From Nematostella vectensis (taxonomy: Eukaryota > Cnidaria > Anthozoa > Actiniaria > Edwardsiidae), in contig NC_064040.1 in the NCBI RefSeq assembly GCF_932526225.1, positions 8,706,865-8,770,864 on the forward strand: DNA of 64,000 nt, read 5' to 3'. Positions 9,174 through 20,700 of this stretch are shown here, piece after piece; the first letter of the stretch is position 1, and the number at the start of each line of letters is the position of its first letter. Below the pieces are notes generated by a model, which had not been told where the DNA came from, searched no databases, and saw nothing but the letters and a program-made list of their open reading frames with translations. A program made the translations under genes and the position numbers.

Positions 9174-9323
9174 TGTTATATAAAAGCCACTCTCATGACA
9201 GTCATGAAGACGTATACTTCTTACCAGGGAGTTGTTCTCAGAAGACAAAACCGGTCTAACAATACATGACGGCTGAAACCTTGATACGTATTGTGGAGAG
9301 GCTGTGAACACAGCAGCCTTTTT
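9174..9323 (+). ncRNA. Possible small non-coding RNA gene (TATA box to T-run)
   Basis: A TATATAAAAG box at about 9176 is followed some 25 bases later by a stretch containing GAAGACGTATACTTCTTACC. About 110 bases on comes a hairpin-like GGCTGTGAACACAGCAGCC ended by six T residues. TATA plus a compact unit plus T-run is the layout of type 3 Pol III genes. I could not match it to U6, U6atac, U3 or 7SK with confidence. No good open frame is present (a 13-codon one exists). Low confidence. Confidence 0.22.
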
Positions 9324-9431
9324 TCTAGGTGTTATTAAAAGTCTACAGACTTCCCTGGTTCATCTCAGTAAATTACATTTAACTTTGACTTTTTGACTGT
9401 TACTCCATGCTTGTTCTTTAAGAATGTCTTA

Positions 9432-9520
9432 GGGCATAGTATAGACGCCGTTCTTTTCATGCAACGTTCCAAATGTGAACGCATGAAAATGAACAAACGA
9501 TTATTTTATAAAAATAGGCC
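9432..9520. mobile_element. 89-bp TTA-flanked MITE
   Basis: TTA flanks both sides (9429-9431 and 9521-9523). The interior is palindromic: GTTCTTTTCATGC on the left pairs with GCATGAAAATGAAC on the right. The ends GGGCATAG and GGCCTATT (opposite strand) are imperfect inverted repeats, consistent with a Harbinger-type MITE. Confidence 0.5.
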
Positions 9521-9523
9521 TTA

Positions 9524-10738
9524 GAACTTGTAATTATTTACCTTTGTATTTGAATTCAAAAGACACTTTGTACAACTACGAACAGCTTGTGTCTTTACTG
9601 AGGCTCAATGAAATGAGATTGAAAACTTCCCTTATTTAAAACGGGGCAGCATTTTGGTAATTGGCGCGCCCCTCTAGGGAATTGTTGTATGACGACATGT
9701 GCACTTTAATGATGACATAACCGTTTCTTATCGTCATTTGGCTATCTTTTGTAAACAACAAGCCCAAAGCAGACATCATGTACTTACTGTCGATGGCACT
9801 GGTTTACAGAAATCATCTTTGGGCATGGGCTCACAATCGACTATTCAAGTCGATTGTTTTATCTTCATTTGCCCACAATTACATTTGAACGGCACGTGAA
9901 CGAGAAACGGCCTTAAAAAGGGGGGGAATCAATCAACACAATGTCAAAATGGTATGTTTTATGCTTTTGTAAAAAAAAACTATTTTCCGGCGGTTACCCA
10001 TTGAGTAGTCCCTCTGCTACTACAAATTCCACCAAACCCACGAAACAGAAAGCGACATATTTACCCCAAAGTATCCGAATTTTTCCTCTTGGATAGACCC
10101 CCTTTACTACTTTCTTCAGTCTTAGTTGGAAACTTGGGACCGTTCTTATTCGCCTTCTGTTGTAAGAGTACGCTTTTGTGGTCACTTGAATGAAATAGTA
10201 GTACTCCCGAAAGCGGTTTAACAGCTGGAAATTATTGGAGTTGTGTAACTCTATGGATTCGCCTGCACATACGCCAAGACAAAGTTCTATCCCCCAACTG
10301 CTGTTCTCTTTTCCTTTCCCTCTACTCCTTTATCACCTTAACCCTTGCCATGCATTTGCAATAACCTCTCCCTGGCCACCGCCAGCCCCTCGCCACCGCC
10401 CTTCTCCTACCTGTCCCTCACCACCCTTTTAACCCTATTCCTGCCCCTCTCACTTTAAACCTCCCTCCCCCTATAAACCACCACCCTCCGTCTCACACCT
10501 GCCCTTCAGGTTCCCCCCCTTTCCCTCATAAAACAATTGACAGCAGCTTCATTAAGAACAGATCATTATTTCTAAGTAACACTTTTTGACACGTTTAACT
10601 TTTTTGTTCGTTCTTTATCTTAAGCGTCTATCCAAATCTCTTTTGTAAAATCATAGCGTCCTATCCTTTGTTAGTTGCACCGCTCCATAAAGGTCCCTCA
10701 GATGGAGAGGGCGAGGTGTGTCGCTAGAGTTTCGCCAG
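9524..10738. other. Intergenic region downstream of MDH1
   Basis: AT-rich sequence, then a pyrimidine-rich tract (about 10300-10530). A minus-strand frame at 9994-10185 (63 codons, basic then hydrophobic) has no recognisable family or exon signals. The MDH1 3' UTR occupies the right end. No gene is supported. Confidence 0.55.
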
Positions 10739-13700
10739 TCAGGCGTTGGGCAGCAGATCCTTGACGGCCTCGCTCTCACCCTTCAGCTCAGTAGCGGTGG
10801 CGTTCATCTTTTCACGGGAGAAGTCGTTGATGCTGAGCCCCTGTACGATCTTCCAGGTGCGGTCACAGATTTGTACAGGGAAGGAGTACACAAGCCCCTC
10901 CTCGATCCCATAGGAGCCATCAGAGACTACTCCCATGGACACCCATTCACCCTGCACATGAAGATGAAAACATTTGTTTTCAAGAATAACGGGAAAAGGG
11001 ATCACATCCATCATATACATTCATTTAGGCTTCCAGAGTAGTTTTGAAGTACAACTTAAAAAAAGAACAGATACAGTGAAATGAGTCATGGGTTGGCTAC
11101 ATACACCGTTTTATGCTTATATCCCTACTAGGCCCCTACCCTAGGGTCAAAATATTCAACATGCAATATTATACCTCTCTGGTACCGAACCACCAGTCCC
11201 GCATGTGGTCACAGAGGGTCAAAATATTCAACATGCAATATTATACCTCTCTGGTACCGAACCACCAGTCCCGCATGTGGTCACAGAGGGTCAAAATATT
11301 CAACATGCAATATTATACCTCTCTGGTACCGAACCACCAGTCCCGCATGTGGTCACAGAGGGTCAAAATATTCAACATGCAATATTATACCTCTCTGGTA
11401 CCGAACCACCAGTCCCGCATGTGGTCACAGAGGGTCAAAATATTCAACATGCAATATTATACCTCTCTGGTACCGAACCACCAGTCCCGCATGTGGTCAC
11501 AGATAGCCTTGGCTGCTGACATAGCACTTGACAACTTGCGCGCCTTGATGATGGCAGCACCGCGCTTCTGCACAGTCTGTTCAAAGAAAACAAAATGAAT
11601 ATCAAGGCATTTAAGTCCATAGATCTGACTATTGTGACTATGTTGTTTTGTTTTTGGGTATTCAAAACTACCTTTTTTCTTTGTCATTATTTCATACTTG
11701 AATGTGTGGATGGATTTAAATTCACTATGAATTTTTGAGTAGTGCATATAGCTTAGAGTGCAAACATTGAAACCCATTCATCTAATAAGAATAAGTAACA
11801 CTGATTATTTGACTATTTCTTTATTTACTTACTTTCTAGGTAAAATACTCAAAAAACGAAATGTGTATTATGAATAATTTTGAACGTTTAATCTGCTTTA
11901 TGGCTTCCATCATTCAAACAAAAAAAATAATATTAAGTGATTTTTACTGGTCAACGTGTTATGAAGAGGTGTCGTGATTTAAAAACATTTAGTTTTTGGA
12001 AATCGTAGTAAATGTTTGTAATTCCCTTACCGAGATGAACTCCCCATTGAGGTAGTCGTCATCTTTGACAGCATCACGGATAGCCACCCAGTTGCCGTTC
12101 ACACACACTTTGCCGTGGTTAACATCAGGGTACTGGGTTGCGGAATGGTTTCCCCAGATGATCACATTCTTAACTTGGTCAACTCGAAGGTTAAGTCGGC
12201 CAGCAATCTAGCGATACAATAAGATCATAAAATTTCTTGTTTCCATCTCAGCAGAATTCTGATAAATGTTTGGGGAATTAAATTTAAAATACATGACTGT
12301 CCCTACCTGGGAGCCGCCTCTGTTCTGATCCAGACGAGTCAGGCAGCTGAAGTTCTCCTTAGGGATGCTGGGAGCCCAACGTTGTGCAATCAGGCAGTTG
12401 GTGTTGGCGGGGTTACCAACCACAAGAATCTATAGAGGGAAAACATGGCGTAAGCATGGAGATCTTTGCATGCACAAACTATTTACAGAAAAACAAACAA
12501 GGCATTGTAAGCATTGGTGTCTTTGCATGCATGACCTATCAACAGACAAACAAACACAAGATATTGTAAGCATCAGCTCTTTGCGTGCATGACCAGTGGT
12601 GAGTCCCATGGGAAATATATATTCTTTTTCCAAATCATAATAATATAGCTCAGTACAATTTTACATTCAATAGATTACCTTACAAGTTTTCTTGGCTACT
12701 TTGTCCAGAGCTTTGCCCTGAGCCTCAAAGATCTTGGCGTTGGCACTCAGCAGATCCTTCCTCTCCATGCCCTCACGCCTCGGCATAGCACCAACAAGGA
12801 TGGCAACGTCAATGTCAGTGAATGCTTTCTCAGCATCATCTGTTGCAACAACCTCTGCAAATAGAATTACAAAGTGCATGTCAAGCTCAAGGATTTTGCA
12901 CATAATTATCACTAAAGGCAATATTCTTTTAGAATCTTTTAGAACAAATATTCTTGCGTTTTTATTTGTCCAGATAATTCAGATATCAGATTGGAAAAAG
13001 CATATTTTACATTTTCTATCCATGACATAACGATTGAGCATTTTTGCATATTCATTGTTCTGTTAAGTGGCAAAAATTGTCATCCAGTAAAGCAGGTAGC
13101 CAAGACCTAAACTAGCGAGGATTTTACAGGACTTGCCAAACCCTATGTATGTAAAGGGACTGTACCTAAAAGAATGTCGATAAATGTCCTTTGTTATTGT
13201 TTATAATGATAATTACAGCTTTTTTTTGCAAGAAAACTTCTGATGCTTAATGATAATTAAGTCAGTTAAGTAATGATATGTAATTGTAAATTTCTCAGAT
13301 ACTTAATATCGCCGATGGAAATGGATTCTTTTTGTGACTCGGCATTGAGCAGGAGCATAAAATGGCGGCGTGATTAACCTTCTTTAAAAACACAAGTTTG
13401 TTATTTCATTGGTGAGAACAGTGGGTTTTTTTTCTACCAAAGGATCAAAGAGCCTATTGCTTGTGTATTAATATGAGCAATGTCACCCAGATCTATTTCT
13501 GGTGTCATAACGAGCCACACGCTCTCAGCAACAGAATTTTTGGCACGCCACTGTGAAGATCAATGCTTTTTGAGCATCAATCTCCACGGGGAGCGTCGTA
13601 GGCTACAGCATCCCAGGTAACACTTCCATCCACTAATCCCAATTACCTGTCAGAAGAATAACAATAATAAAGGGTGCCTCAAACTACCTAGTACATAGCG

Positions 13701-15739
13701 ATGTTAACTTTAGATTTTAATATTTGAATGTGAAATATCAAACCACAAATCTAGTACGATGACAGCAACATGACATCACTCTGCAGCAACCACAGAGGCA
13801 GTAACTTATGGTTTGCATGTGGCTCGCTGTGCTAAGTTGGGTGTATCACCCAGATCTTACAAAGAGAGTTGGGTGTCCCTAAGACACCCAGATGTATCTT
13901 ACCGTGTAGCAGGGGAATGGCACAGTCCTGGAGCTCAAGAACAACACCACCAAGAGCGCCCATCATTGGCGTGATGTCCAAGAGGTGGAGGATGATTGGC
14001 TGAGAAATACAAGGAGTTGATTGGTGGAGAAATACAAAGGAATTGTTTTGTTGATAAATACAAGGATTTGATTGGTTGAGAATCATAAAGGATTTGATTG
14101 GTGGAGAAAAACAGGGAGTTGATTGGTCGAGAAATATAAAGGAGTTGATTGGTGACAAAGAAGTTTGACTGGTTGAAAGATACAATAAGTTGATTGTTGG
14201 AGGAATCCAAGAGTTGATTGGTTGAGAAATAAAAGGCATTGATTGGTTAAGAAGTGCGAAAAAAAGTTGATCGGTTGAGAAAAACCAAGAGTTAATTGGT
14301 GAAAAAATATGAAATAATTTATTGGTGGAGTAATAGGAGTTTATAGATTAAGAAAGGAAATACGATTTGGTAAGAACAAGGAATTGTTGACACTCATATT
14401 TGTGTCTGCAAAACAATTCTAGCTTTAAGAGAGGAAATGGGCAAATGGGGGAAGGGGGAATCCGTGTTGAAAAATTGGAATGTCAACTGGTATCAAGAAT
14501 TACAGACAACCTCAGAGGAGACTGTGTTGTGTGACAGAAAGAGTATTATGTGACAGTATACAGGGCCGTAGCAGGGGTGGGGCACTGGGGGCTCCTGCCC
14601 CCCCCCAAATATTTTCAAAAATTATAAGGAAATGACCAGTAGGGGCGTACCTGTGCCCCCCATTGTTTTCTTAATGTTTCGTGCCACCCCCCCCCCCCCA
14701 ATAATTCGAGGTCTGCTACAGCTATGATATAATTTAGATCTATTGCCTCTAATATTTCAAGTTTGCTGAGGTAATACTAAGGGGGTGTTTTCAAAACAAT
14801 AGTTGATGGCTGTTACACACAATCTTTGTACCTGATTGGCTCCAAACACATCTCCCTTGGCAACAGAGTACAGCAGGGAATACGCGATTTGACCAGCAGC
14901 CCCTGTGATACATACTCTCAGTGGTTCAGCCTGAAATAGATTTTTTTTCATAGAAATTTTTATGCATGTATATTATTGTTCCTGGGCCAACTGTAATTGG
15001 CCTTTAACCCTTGCAGTACCCCTGCCACTTCTAGTTTTTTTATGTATTTAATTCATGTTTTGTGGCAAAGCTGGCAATGTAGGTGATGTGAAACAAATAG
15101 AAACTGCCATAAATAGGAGCTAAAACTAAGTTGCACTGAATTTCAAATTGCATGTGAAAAATGTTTATGGTGTGAAAATAAACATCAGACTCAACATTAG
15201 ATTCGATGTTCATAAAGGGTGTAAAAGATATTTATTTTCGTTTGAAAATAAGTTACTTAATTCAGATTTCCATTGCATGCAATCTTGCAAACATTATAAG
15301 GACAGATGCGTCACCGGTTTAGTTGTTTGGCCATAATAAAACATGTATGGTACGAATCACGATCATCTAGTGATTATGGAACAAAACAGGTGAGGAAGCT
15401 TCAGTTCGACTTTTTGGTAGAATTTCGAGTGTCAGTCACGAAATAAAAAAAAATTAAAATAACACTTGTATGGAATAGCAAAAAGGTTTTTTTTAATATA
15501 AACTGATAAAAAGAAATAAAAGTTAAAGCGAGGATTAATTTCTGCAGATAAATTTTCAATCGAACTAGACGAACATTGTTCAAAGGCGTTCGCTTTACGT
15601 CAAACGAGATTTACATGAAAGGATTTCACACGTGTGAAAGTCAAAGAAAATGGCCAAATTACACTATTTCTACTCAAACAACAGTGCTAGTGTGAACAGA
15701 TGTCTTGCATTGTGCATAAAGGGGGCTGCAACTCACCAT
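10739..15739 (-). CDS. MDH1: Cytosolic malate dehydrogenase, complete 8-exon gene
   Basis: NAD-dependent oxidation of malate to oxaloacetate in the cytosol (malate-aspartate shuttle). Coding exons in gene order: 15737-15739 (only the ATG), 14832-14930, 13903-13999, 12679-12854, 12307-12429, 12031-12207, 11463-11576, 10739-10951. All introns are GT-AG with compatible phases and give 333 aa, the usual family length. Visible motifs are the NAD-binding [15 protein letters not shown], the mobile-loop [26 protein letters not shown] with the catalytic-region Asp, and [15 protein letters not shown] with the catalytic His. The end is [12 protein letters not shown] near the C-terminus. No mitochondrial presequence exists, which supports the cytosolic form. 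Introns 2 and 7 contain tandem repeats copied from the adjoining exon edge. The start codon alone in exon 1, ended by ATG|GTGAGT, is notable. Confidence 0.97.
11143..11502. repeat. Five 72-bp tandem copies of the MDH1 exon 7 donor boundary
   Basis: Exact 72-bp units start at 11143, 11215, 11287, 11359 and 11431. Each holds, on the minus strand, the last 13 codons of exon 7 (ending FGTRE), the splice donor GAG|GTATAA, and about 30 bases of intron. The copy at 11431-11502 is the real exon edge; the other four lie downstream in intron 7. The copies are virtually identical, so the expansion is recent. Confidence 0.97.
12440..12600. repeat. About 70-bp degenerate tandem repeat in MDH1 intron 4
   Basis: Two to three copies share GTAAGCAT...TCTTTGCATGCA and ACAGAAAAACAAACA. 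They lie in the intron between the exons at 12679-12854 and 12307-12429. The spacing is roughly 65-75 bp with point changes. Confidence 0.7.
13993..14345. repeat. About 27-bp minisatellite beginning at the MDH1 exon 3 acceptor
   Basis: Degenerate units of GATTGGTTGAGAAATACAAGGAGTT repeat about 13 times. The first unit includes the first coding bases of exon 3 (minus strand CCAATC) and its acceptor CAG, so the array starts on the exon edge and runs into the intron. Confidence 0.85.
14560..14725. repeat. Dispersed-repeat-like segment in MDH1 intron 2
   Basis: Begins GGGCCGTAGCAGGGGTGGGG and ends near GTCTGCTACAGC with two C-rich runs (near 14600 and 14690). The GTAGCAG/CTGCTAC ends are inverted, resembling a small foldback or SINE-like repeat. 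No coding content. Confidence 0.45.
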
Positions 15740-16023
15740 TTTCCAGTTATAAAGCGAGAAAAAGCGAGCGGATAGATGCGAAACTGAACTCAACCAAACC
15801 CTCGAAACAGTGACGTGCCACGAGACACGACCAGCCACAGGGAGCCCGACTATTTAGTACCAGGCCTCACTAAACTGCTAAACGAAGACGGCACAGCCAG
15901 ACCAAGTGAACCCGTTGAACCCGAAAAGTGTTGCACTGTATAATAAGTAGTGGAGCGCGTGCACGAAAAACATGCATATTAATTTTTATTTTTAACATAC
16001 ACAAAAAAAAAAACCTGACTTCC
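15740..16023 (-). promoter_or_regulatory. Presumed MDH1 5' UTR and promoter region
   Basis: The sequence directly upstream of the MDH1 ATG (minus strand) to the edge of the 33-bp array is moderately GC-rich, with no clear TATA box. The promoter must lie in these roughly 280 bases or inside or beyond the array. Placement is by position only. Confidence 0.35.
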
Positions 16024-19000
16024 ATCAGCCCCCTCTATCACCACATATGGGGTATGTGCATCCCTTTCTATCACCACACAAGGGCTATGTGCATCCCACT
16101 CTATCACCACACAGGGGGTATGTGCATCCCCCTCTATCACCACATATGGGGTATGTGCATCCCCCTCTATCACCACACAAGGGGTATGTGCATCCCCCTC
16201 TATCACCACACAAGGGGTATGTGCATCCCCCTCTATCACCACACAAGGGGTATGTGCATCCCCCTCTATCACCACACAAGGGGTATGTGCATCCCCCTCT
16301 ATCACCATACAGGGGGTTTGTGCATCCACCTCTATCACCACACAGGGGGTATGTGCATCCCCCTCTATCACCACACAGGGGGTATGTCCATCCCCCTCTA
16401 TCACCACACAGGGGGTATGTGCATCCCCCTCTATCACCACACAAGGGGTATGTGCATCCCCCTCTATCACCACACAAGGGGTATGTGCATCCCCCTCTAT
16501 CACCACACAAGGGGTATGTGCATCCCCCTCTATCACCATATAGGGGGTATGTGCATCCACCTCTATCACCACACAAGGGGTAAGTGCATCCCCCTCTATC
16601 ACCACACAAGGGGTATGTGCATCCCCCTCTATCACCACACAGGGGGTATGTGCATCCCCCTCTATCACCACACAGGGGGTATGTGCATCCACCTCTATCA
16701 CCACACAGGGGGTATGTGCATCCACCTCTATCACCACACAGGGGGTATGTGCATCCCCCTCTATCACCACACAGGGGGTATGTGCATCCCCCTCTATCAC
16801 CACACAGGGGGTATGTGCATCCCCCTCTATCACCACACAGGGGGTATGTGCATCCCCCTCTATCACCACACAGGGGGTATGTGCATCCCTCTCTATCACC
16901 ACACAGGGGGTATGTGCATCCCCCTCTAACACCACACCGGGGGTATGTGCATCCCCCCCGAACACCACACAGGGGGTATGTGCATCCCCCTCTATCACCA
17001 CACAGGGGGTATGTGCATACCCCTCTATCACCACAAAGGGGGTATGTGCATCCCCCTCTATCACCACAAAGGGGGTATGTGCATCCCCCTCTATCACCAC
17101 ACAAGGGGTATGTGCATCCCCCTCTAACACCACACAGGGGTTATGTGCATCCCCCTCTATCACCACACAGGGGGTATGTGCATCCCCCTCTATCATCACA
17201 CAGGGGGTATGTGCATCTCCCTCTATCACCACACAAGGGGTATGTGCATCCCCCTCTATCACCACACAGGGGGTATGTGCATCCCCCTCTATCACCACAC
17301 AGGGGGTATGTGCATCCCCCTCTATCACCACACAGGGGGTATGTGCATCCCCCCCTAACACCACACAGGGGGTATGTGCATCCCCCTCTATCACCACACA
17401 AGGGGTATGTGCATCCCCCCCTAACACCACACAGGGGGTATGTGCATCCCCCTCTATCACCACACAGGGGGTATGTGCATCCCCCTCTATCACCACACAG
17501 GGGGTATGTGCATCCCCCTCTATCACCACACAGGGGTTATGTGCATCCCCCTCTAACATAACACAGGGGGTATGTGCATCCCCCCTAACACCACACAGGG
17601 GGTATGTGCATCCCCCTCTATCACCACACAGGGGGTATGTGCATACCCCTCTATCACGACACAGGGGGTATGTGCATCCCCCTCTATCACCACACAGGGG
17701 GTATGTGCATACCCCTCTATCACCACAAAGGGGGTATGTGCATCCCCCTCTATCACCACAAAGGGGGTATGTGCATCCCCCTCTATCACCACACAAGGGG
17801 TATGTGCATCCCCCTCTAACACCACACAGGGGTTATGTGCATCCCCCTCTATCACCACACAGGGGGTATGTGCATCCCCCTCTAACACCACACAGGGGTT
17901 ATGTGCATCCCCCTCTATCACCACACAAGGGGTATGTGCATCCCCCTCTATCACCACACAGGGGGTATGTGCATCCCCCTCTATCACCACACAGGGGGTA
18001 TGTGCATCCCCCTCTATCACCACACAGGGGGTATGTGCATCCCCCTCTAACACCACACAGGGGTTATGTGCATCCCCCTCTATCACCACACAGGGGGTAT
18101 GTGCATCCCCCTCTATCACCACACAGGGGGTATGTGCATCCCCCTCTATCACCACACAGGGGGTATGTGCATCCCCCTCTATCACCACACAGGGGGTATG
18201 TGCATCCCTCTCTATCACCACACAGGGGGTATGTGCATCCCCCTCTAACACCACACCGGGGGTATGTGCATCCCCCCCTAACACCACACAGGGGGTATGT
18301 GCATCCCCCTCTATCACCACACAGGGGGTATGTGCATACCCCTCTATCACCACAAAGGGGGTATGTGCATCCCCCTCTATCACCACAAAGGGGGTATGTG
18401 CATCCCCCTCTATCACCACACAAGGGGTATGTGCATCCCCCTCTAACACCACACAGGGGTTATGTGCATCCCCCTCTATCACCACACAGGGGGTATGTGC
18501 ATCCCCCTCTATCATCACACAGGGGGTATGTGCATCTCCCTCTATCACCACACAAAGGGTATGTGCATCCCCCTCTATCACCACACAGGGGGTATGTGCA
18601 TCCCCCTCTATCACCACACAGGGGGTATGTGCATCCCCCTCTATCACCACACAGGGGGTATGTGCATCCCCCCCTAACACCACACAGGGGGTATGTGCAT
18701 CCCCCTCTATCACCACACAAGGGGTATGTGCATCCCCCCCTAACACCACACAGGGGGTATGTGCATCCCCCTCTATCACCACACAGGGGGTATGTGCATC
18801 CCCCTCTATCACCACACAGGGAGTATGTGCATCCCCCTCTATCACCACACAGGGGTTATGTGCATCCCCCTCTAACATAACACAGGGGGTATGTGCATCC
18901 CCCCTAACACCACACAGGGGGTATGTGCATCCCCCTCTATCACCACACAGGGGGTATGTGCATCCCCCTCTATCACCACACAGGGGGTATGTGCATCCCC

Positions 19001-20310
19001 CTCTATCACCACACAGGGGGTATGTGCATACCCCTCTATCACCACAAAGGGGGTATGTGCATCCCCCTCTATCACCACAAAGGGGGTATGTGCATCCCCC
19101 TCTATCACCACACAGGGGGTATGTGCATCCCCCTCTAACACCACACAGGGGTTATGTGCATCCCCCTCTATCACCACACAGGGGGTATGTGCATCCCCCT
19201 CTAACACCACACAGGGGTTATGTGCATCCCCCTCTATCACCACACAAGGGGTATGTGCATCCCCCTCTATCACCACACAGGGGGTATGTGCATCCCCCTC
19301 TATCACCACACAGGGGGTATGTGCATCCCCCTCTATCACCACACAGGGGGTATGTGCATCCCCCTCTAACACCACACAGGGGTTATGTGCATCCCCCTCT
19401 ATCACCACACAGGGGGTATGTGCATCCCCCTCTATCACCACACAGGGGGTATGTGCATCCCCCTCTATCACCACACAGGGGGTATGTGCATCCCCCTCTA
19501 TCACCACACAGGGGGTATGTGCATCCCCCTCTATCACCACACAGGGGGTATGTGCATCCCCCTCTAACACCACACAGGGGTTATGTGCATCCCCCTCTAT
19601 CACCACACAGGGGGTATGTGCATCCCCCTCTATCATCACACAGGGGGTATGTGCATCCCCCTCTATCACCACACAAGGGGTATGTGCATCCCCCTCTATC
19701 ACCACACAGGGGGTATGTGCATCCCCCTCTATCACCACACAAGGGGTATGTGCATCCCCCTCTATCACCACACAGGGGGTATGTGCATACCCCTCTATCA
19801 CCATAAAGGGGTATGTGCATCCCCCTCTATCACCACACAGGGGGTATGTGCATCCCCCTCTATCACCACACAAGGGGTATGTGCATCGCCCTCTATCACC
19901 ACACAGGGGTTATGTGCATCCCCCTCTATCACCACACAGGGGGTATGTGCATCCCCCTCTATCACCACACAGGGGGTATGTGCATCCCCCTCTATCACCA
20001 CACAGGGGGTATGTGCATCCCCCTCTATCACCACACAGGGGTTATGTGCATCCCCCTCTAACATAACACAGGGGGTATGTGCATCCCCCCCTAACACCAC
20101 ACAGGGGGTATGTGCATCCCTCTCTATCACCACACAGGGGGTATGTGCATCCCCCTCTGTCACCACACAGGGGGTATGTGCATCCCACTCTATCACCACA
20201 CAAGGGGTATGTGCATCCCACTCTATCACCACACAGGGGGTATGTGCATCCCCCTCTATCACCACACAAGGGGTATGTGCATCCCCTCTTTCCTCACACA
20301 GGGGGAGTGT
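16024..20310. repeat. Large 33-bp minisatellite, about 130 copies, hairpin-forming
   Basis: Unit TATCACCACACAGGGGG plus TATGTGCATCCCCCTC, with single-base variants (ACAAGGGG, CTAACACC, CATACCCC). Each unit has AGGGGG and CCCCCT six-base arms around TATGTGCAT, so it can fold into a hairpin. Variant markers such as CTAACATAACAC at about 17556, 18875 and 20059 reveal higher-order blocks of about 1319 and 1184 bp (40 and 36 units). Because 33 is divisible by three, all frames stay open for hundreds of codons on both strands; the frames switch at single-base indels and no start, splice or codon evidence supports coding. It lies between the MDH1 promoter and the uS10m 3' end. Confidence 0.97.
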
Positions 20311-20587
20311 GATCCCCCTATACCTTTTTGTAGGGAGTGTGTGCATCTTTCTACCATCAAAAAAGCAATTTTATTTTATTGGTGGATGAATCTGAAAAAA
20401 CAATACTGCAAGCCATTTAAAAAAAAAAAATAGGGCACCACAAATGCACCCCAAAAAAATTTGCACCTCTGTAGAAAAAAAAATCATGCCCAATAAAAAA
20501 ATCCTTGCTTACATGAAATCATCCACGCCAGTCAGTCCCTTATACAATATGAAGAAGGTAATACAACTTTGAATAAATAAAATAATG
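20311..20587. other. AT-rich spacer between the 33-bp array and uS10m
   Basis: Degenerate last array units fade out at about 20310. The remainder has A-runs and no coding signal. Confidence 0.6.
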
Positions 20588-20606
20588 CTTGTTTATTTGT
20601 TTATTA
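20588..20606 (-). terminator. Poly(A) signals of the uS10m gene
   Basis: The minus strand reads GGTTAATAAACAAATAAAC, two overlapping-spaced AATAAA hexamers about 100 bases past the stop codon at 20701. This is the expected spacing for a short 3' UTR. Confidence 0.7.
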
Positions 20607-20700
20607 ACCTTTATATTGGATTTATAGTCTTTCCCTATAAGAGGAGCTTTGCAACATGCCACACGATTTATCAATTTGTTCAACATCTGGGATTCGCCCA

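Noticed and set aside
9195-9323. U3 snoRNA identity
   Set aside because: GAAGACGTATACTT resembles the U3 5' end, but boxes B, C and D are not present downstream.
11113-11598. 161-codon plus-strand repeat frame
   Set aside because: Antisense shadow of the 72-bp array and MDH1 exon 7.
16024-20310. CRISPR-like array
   Set aside because: There are no unique spacers, units are contiguous, and the DNA is clearly eukaryotic.
15928-20389. Many very long open frames on both strands (up to 744 codons) in the 33-bp array
   Set aside because: The period is divisible by three, so all frames stay open. The peptides are pure 11-residue repeats, switch frame at single-base indels, and have no splice or start context.
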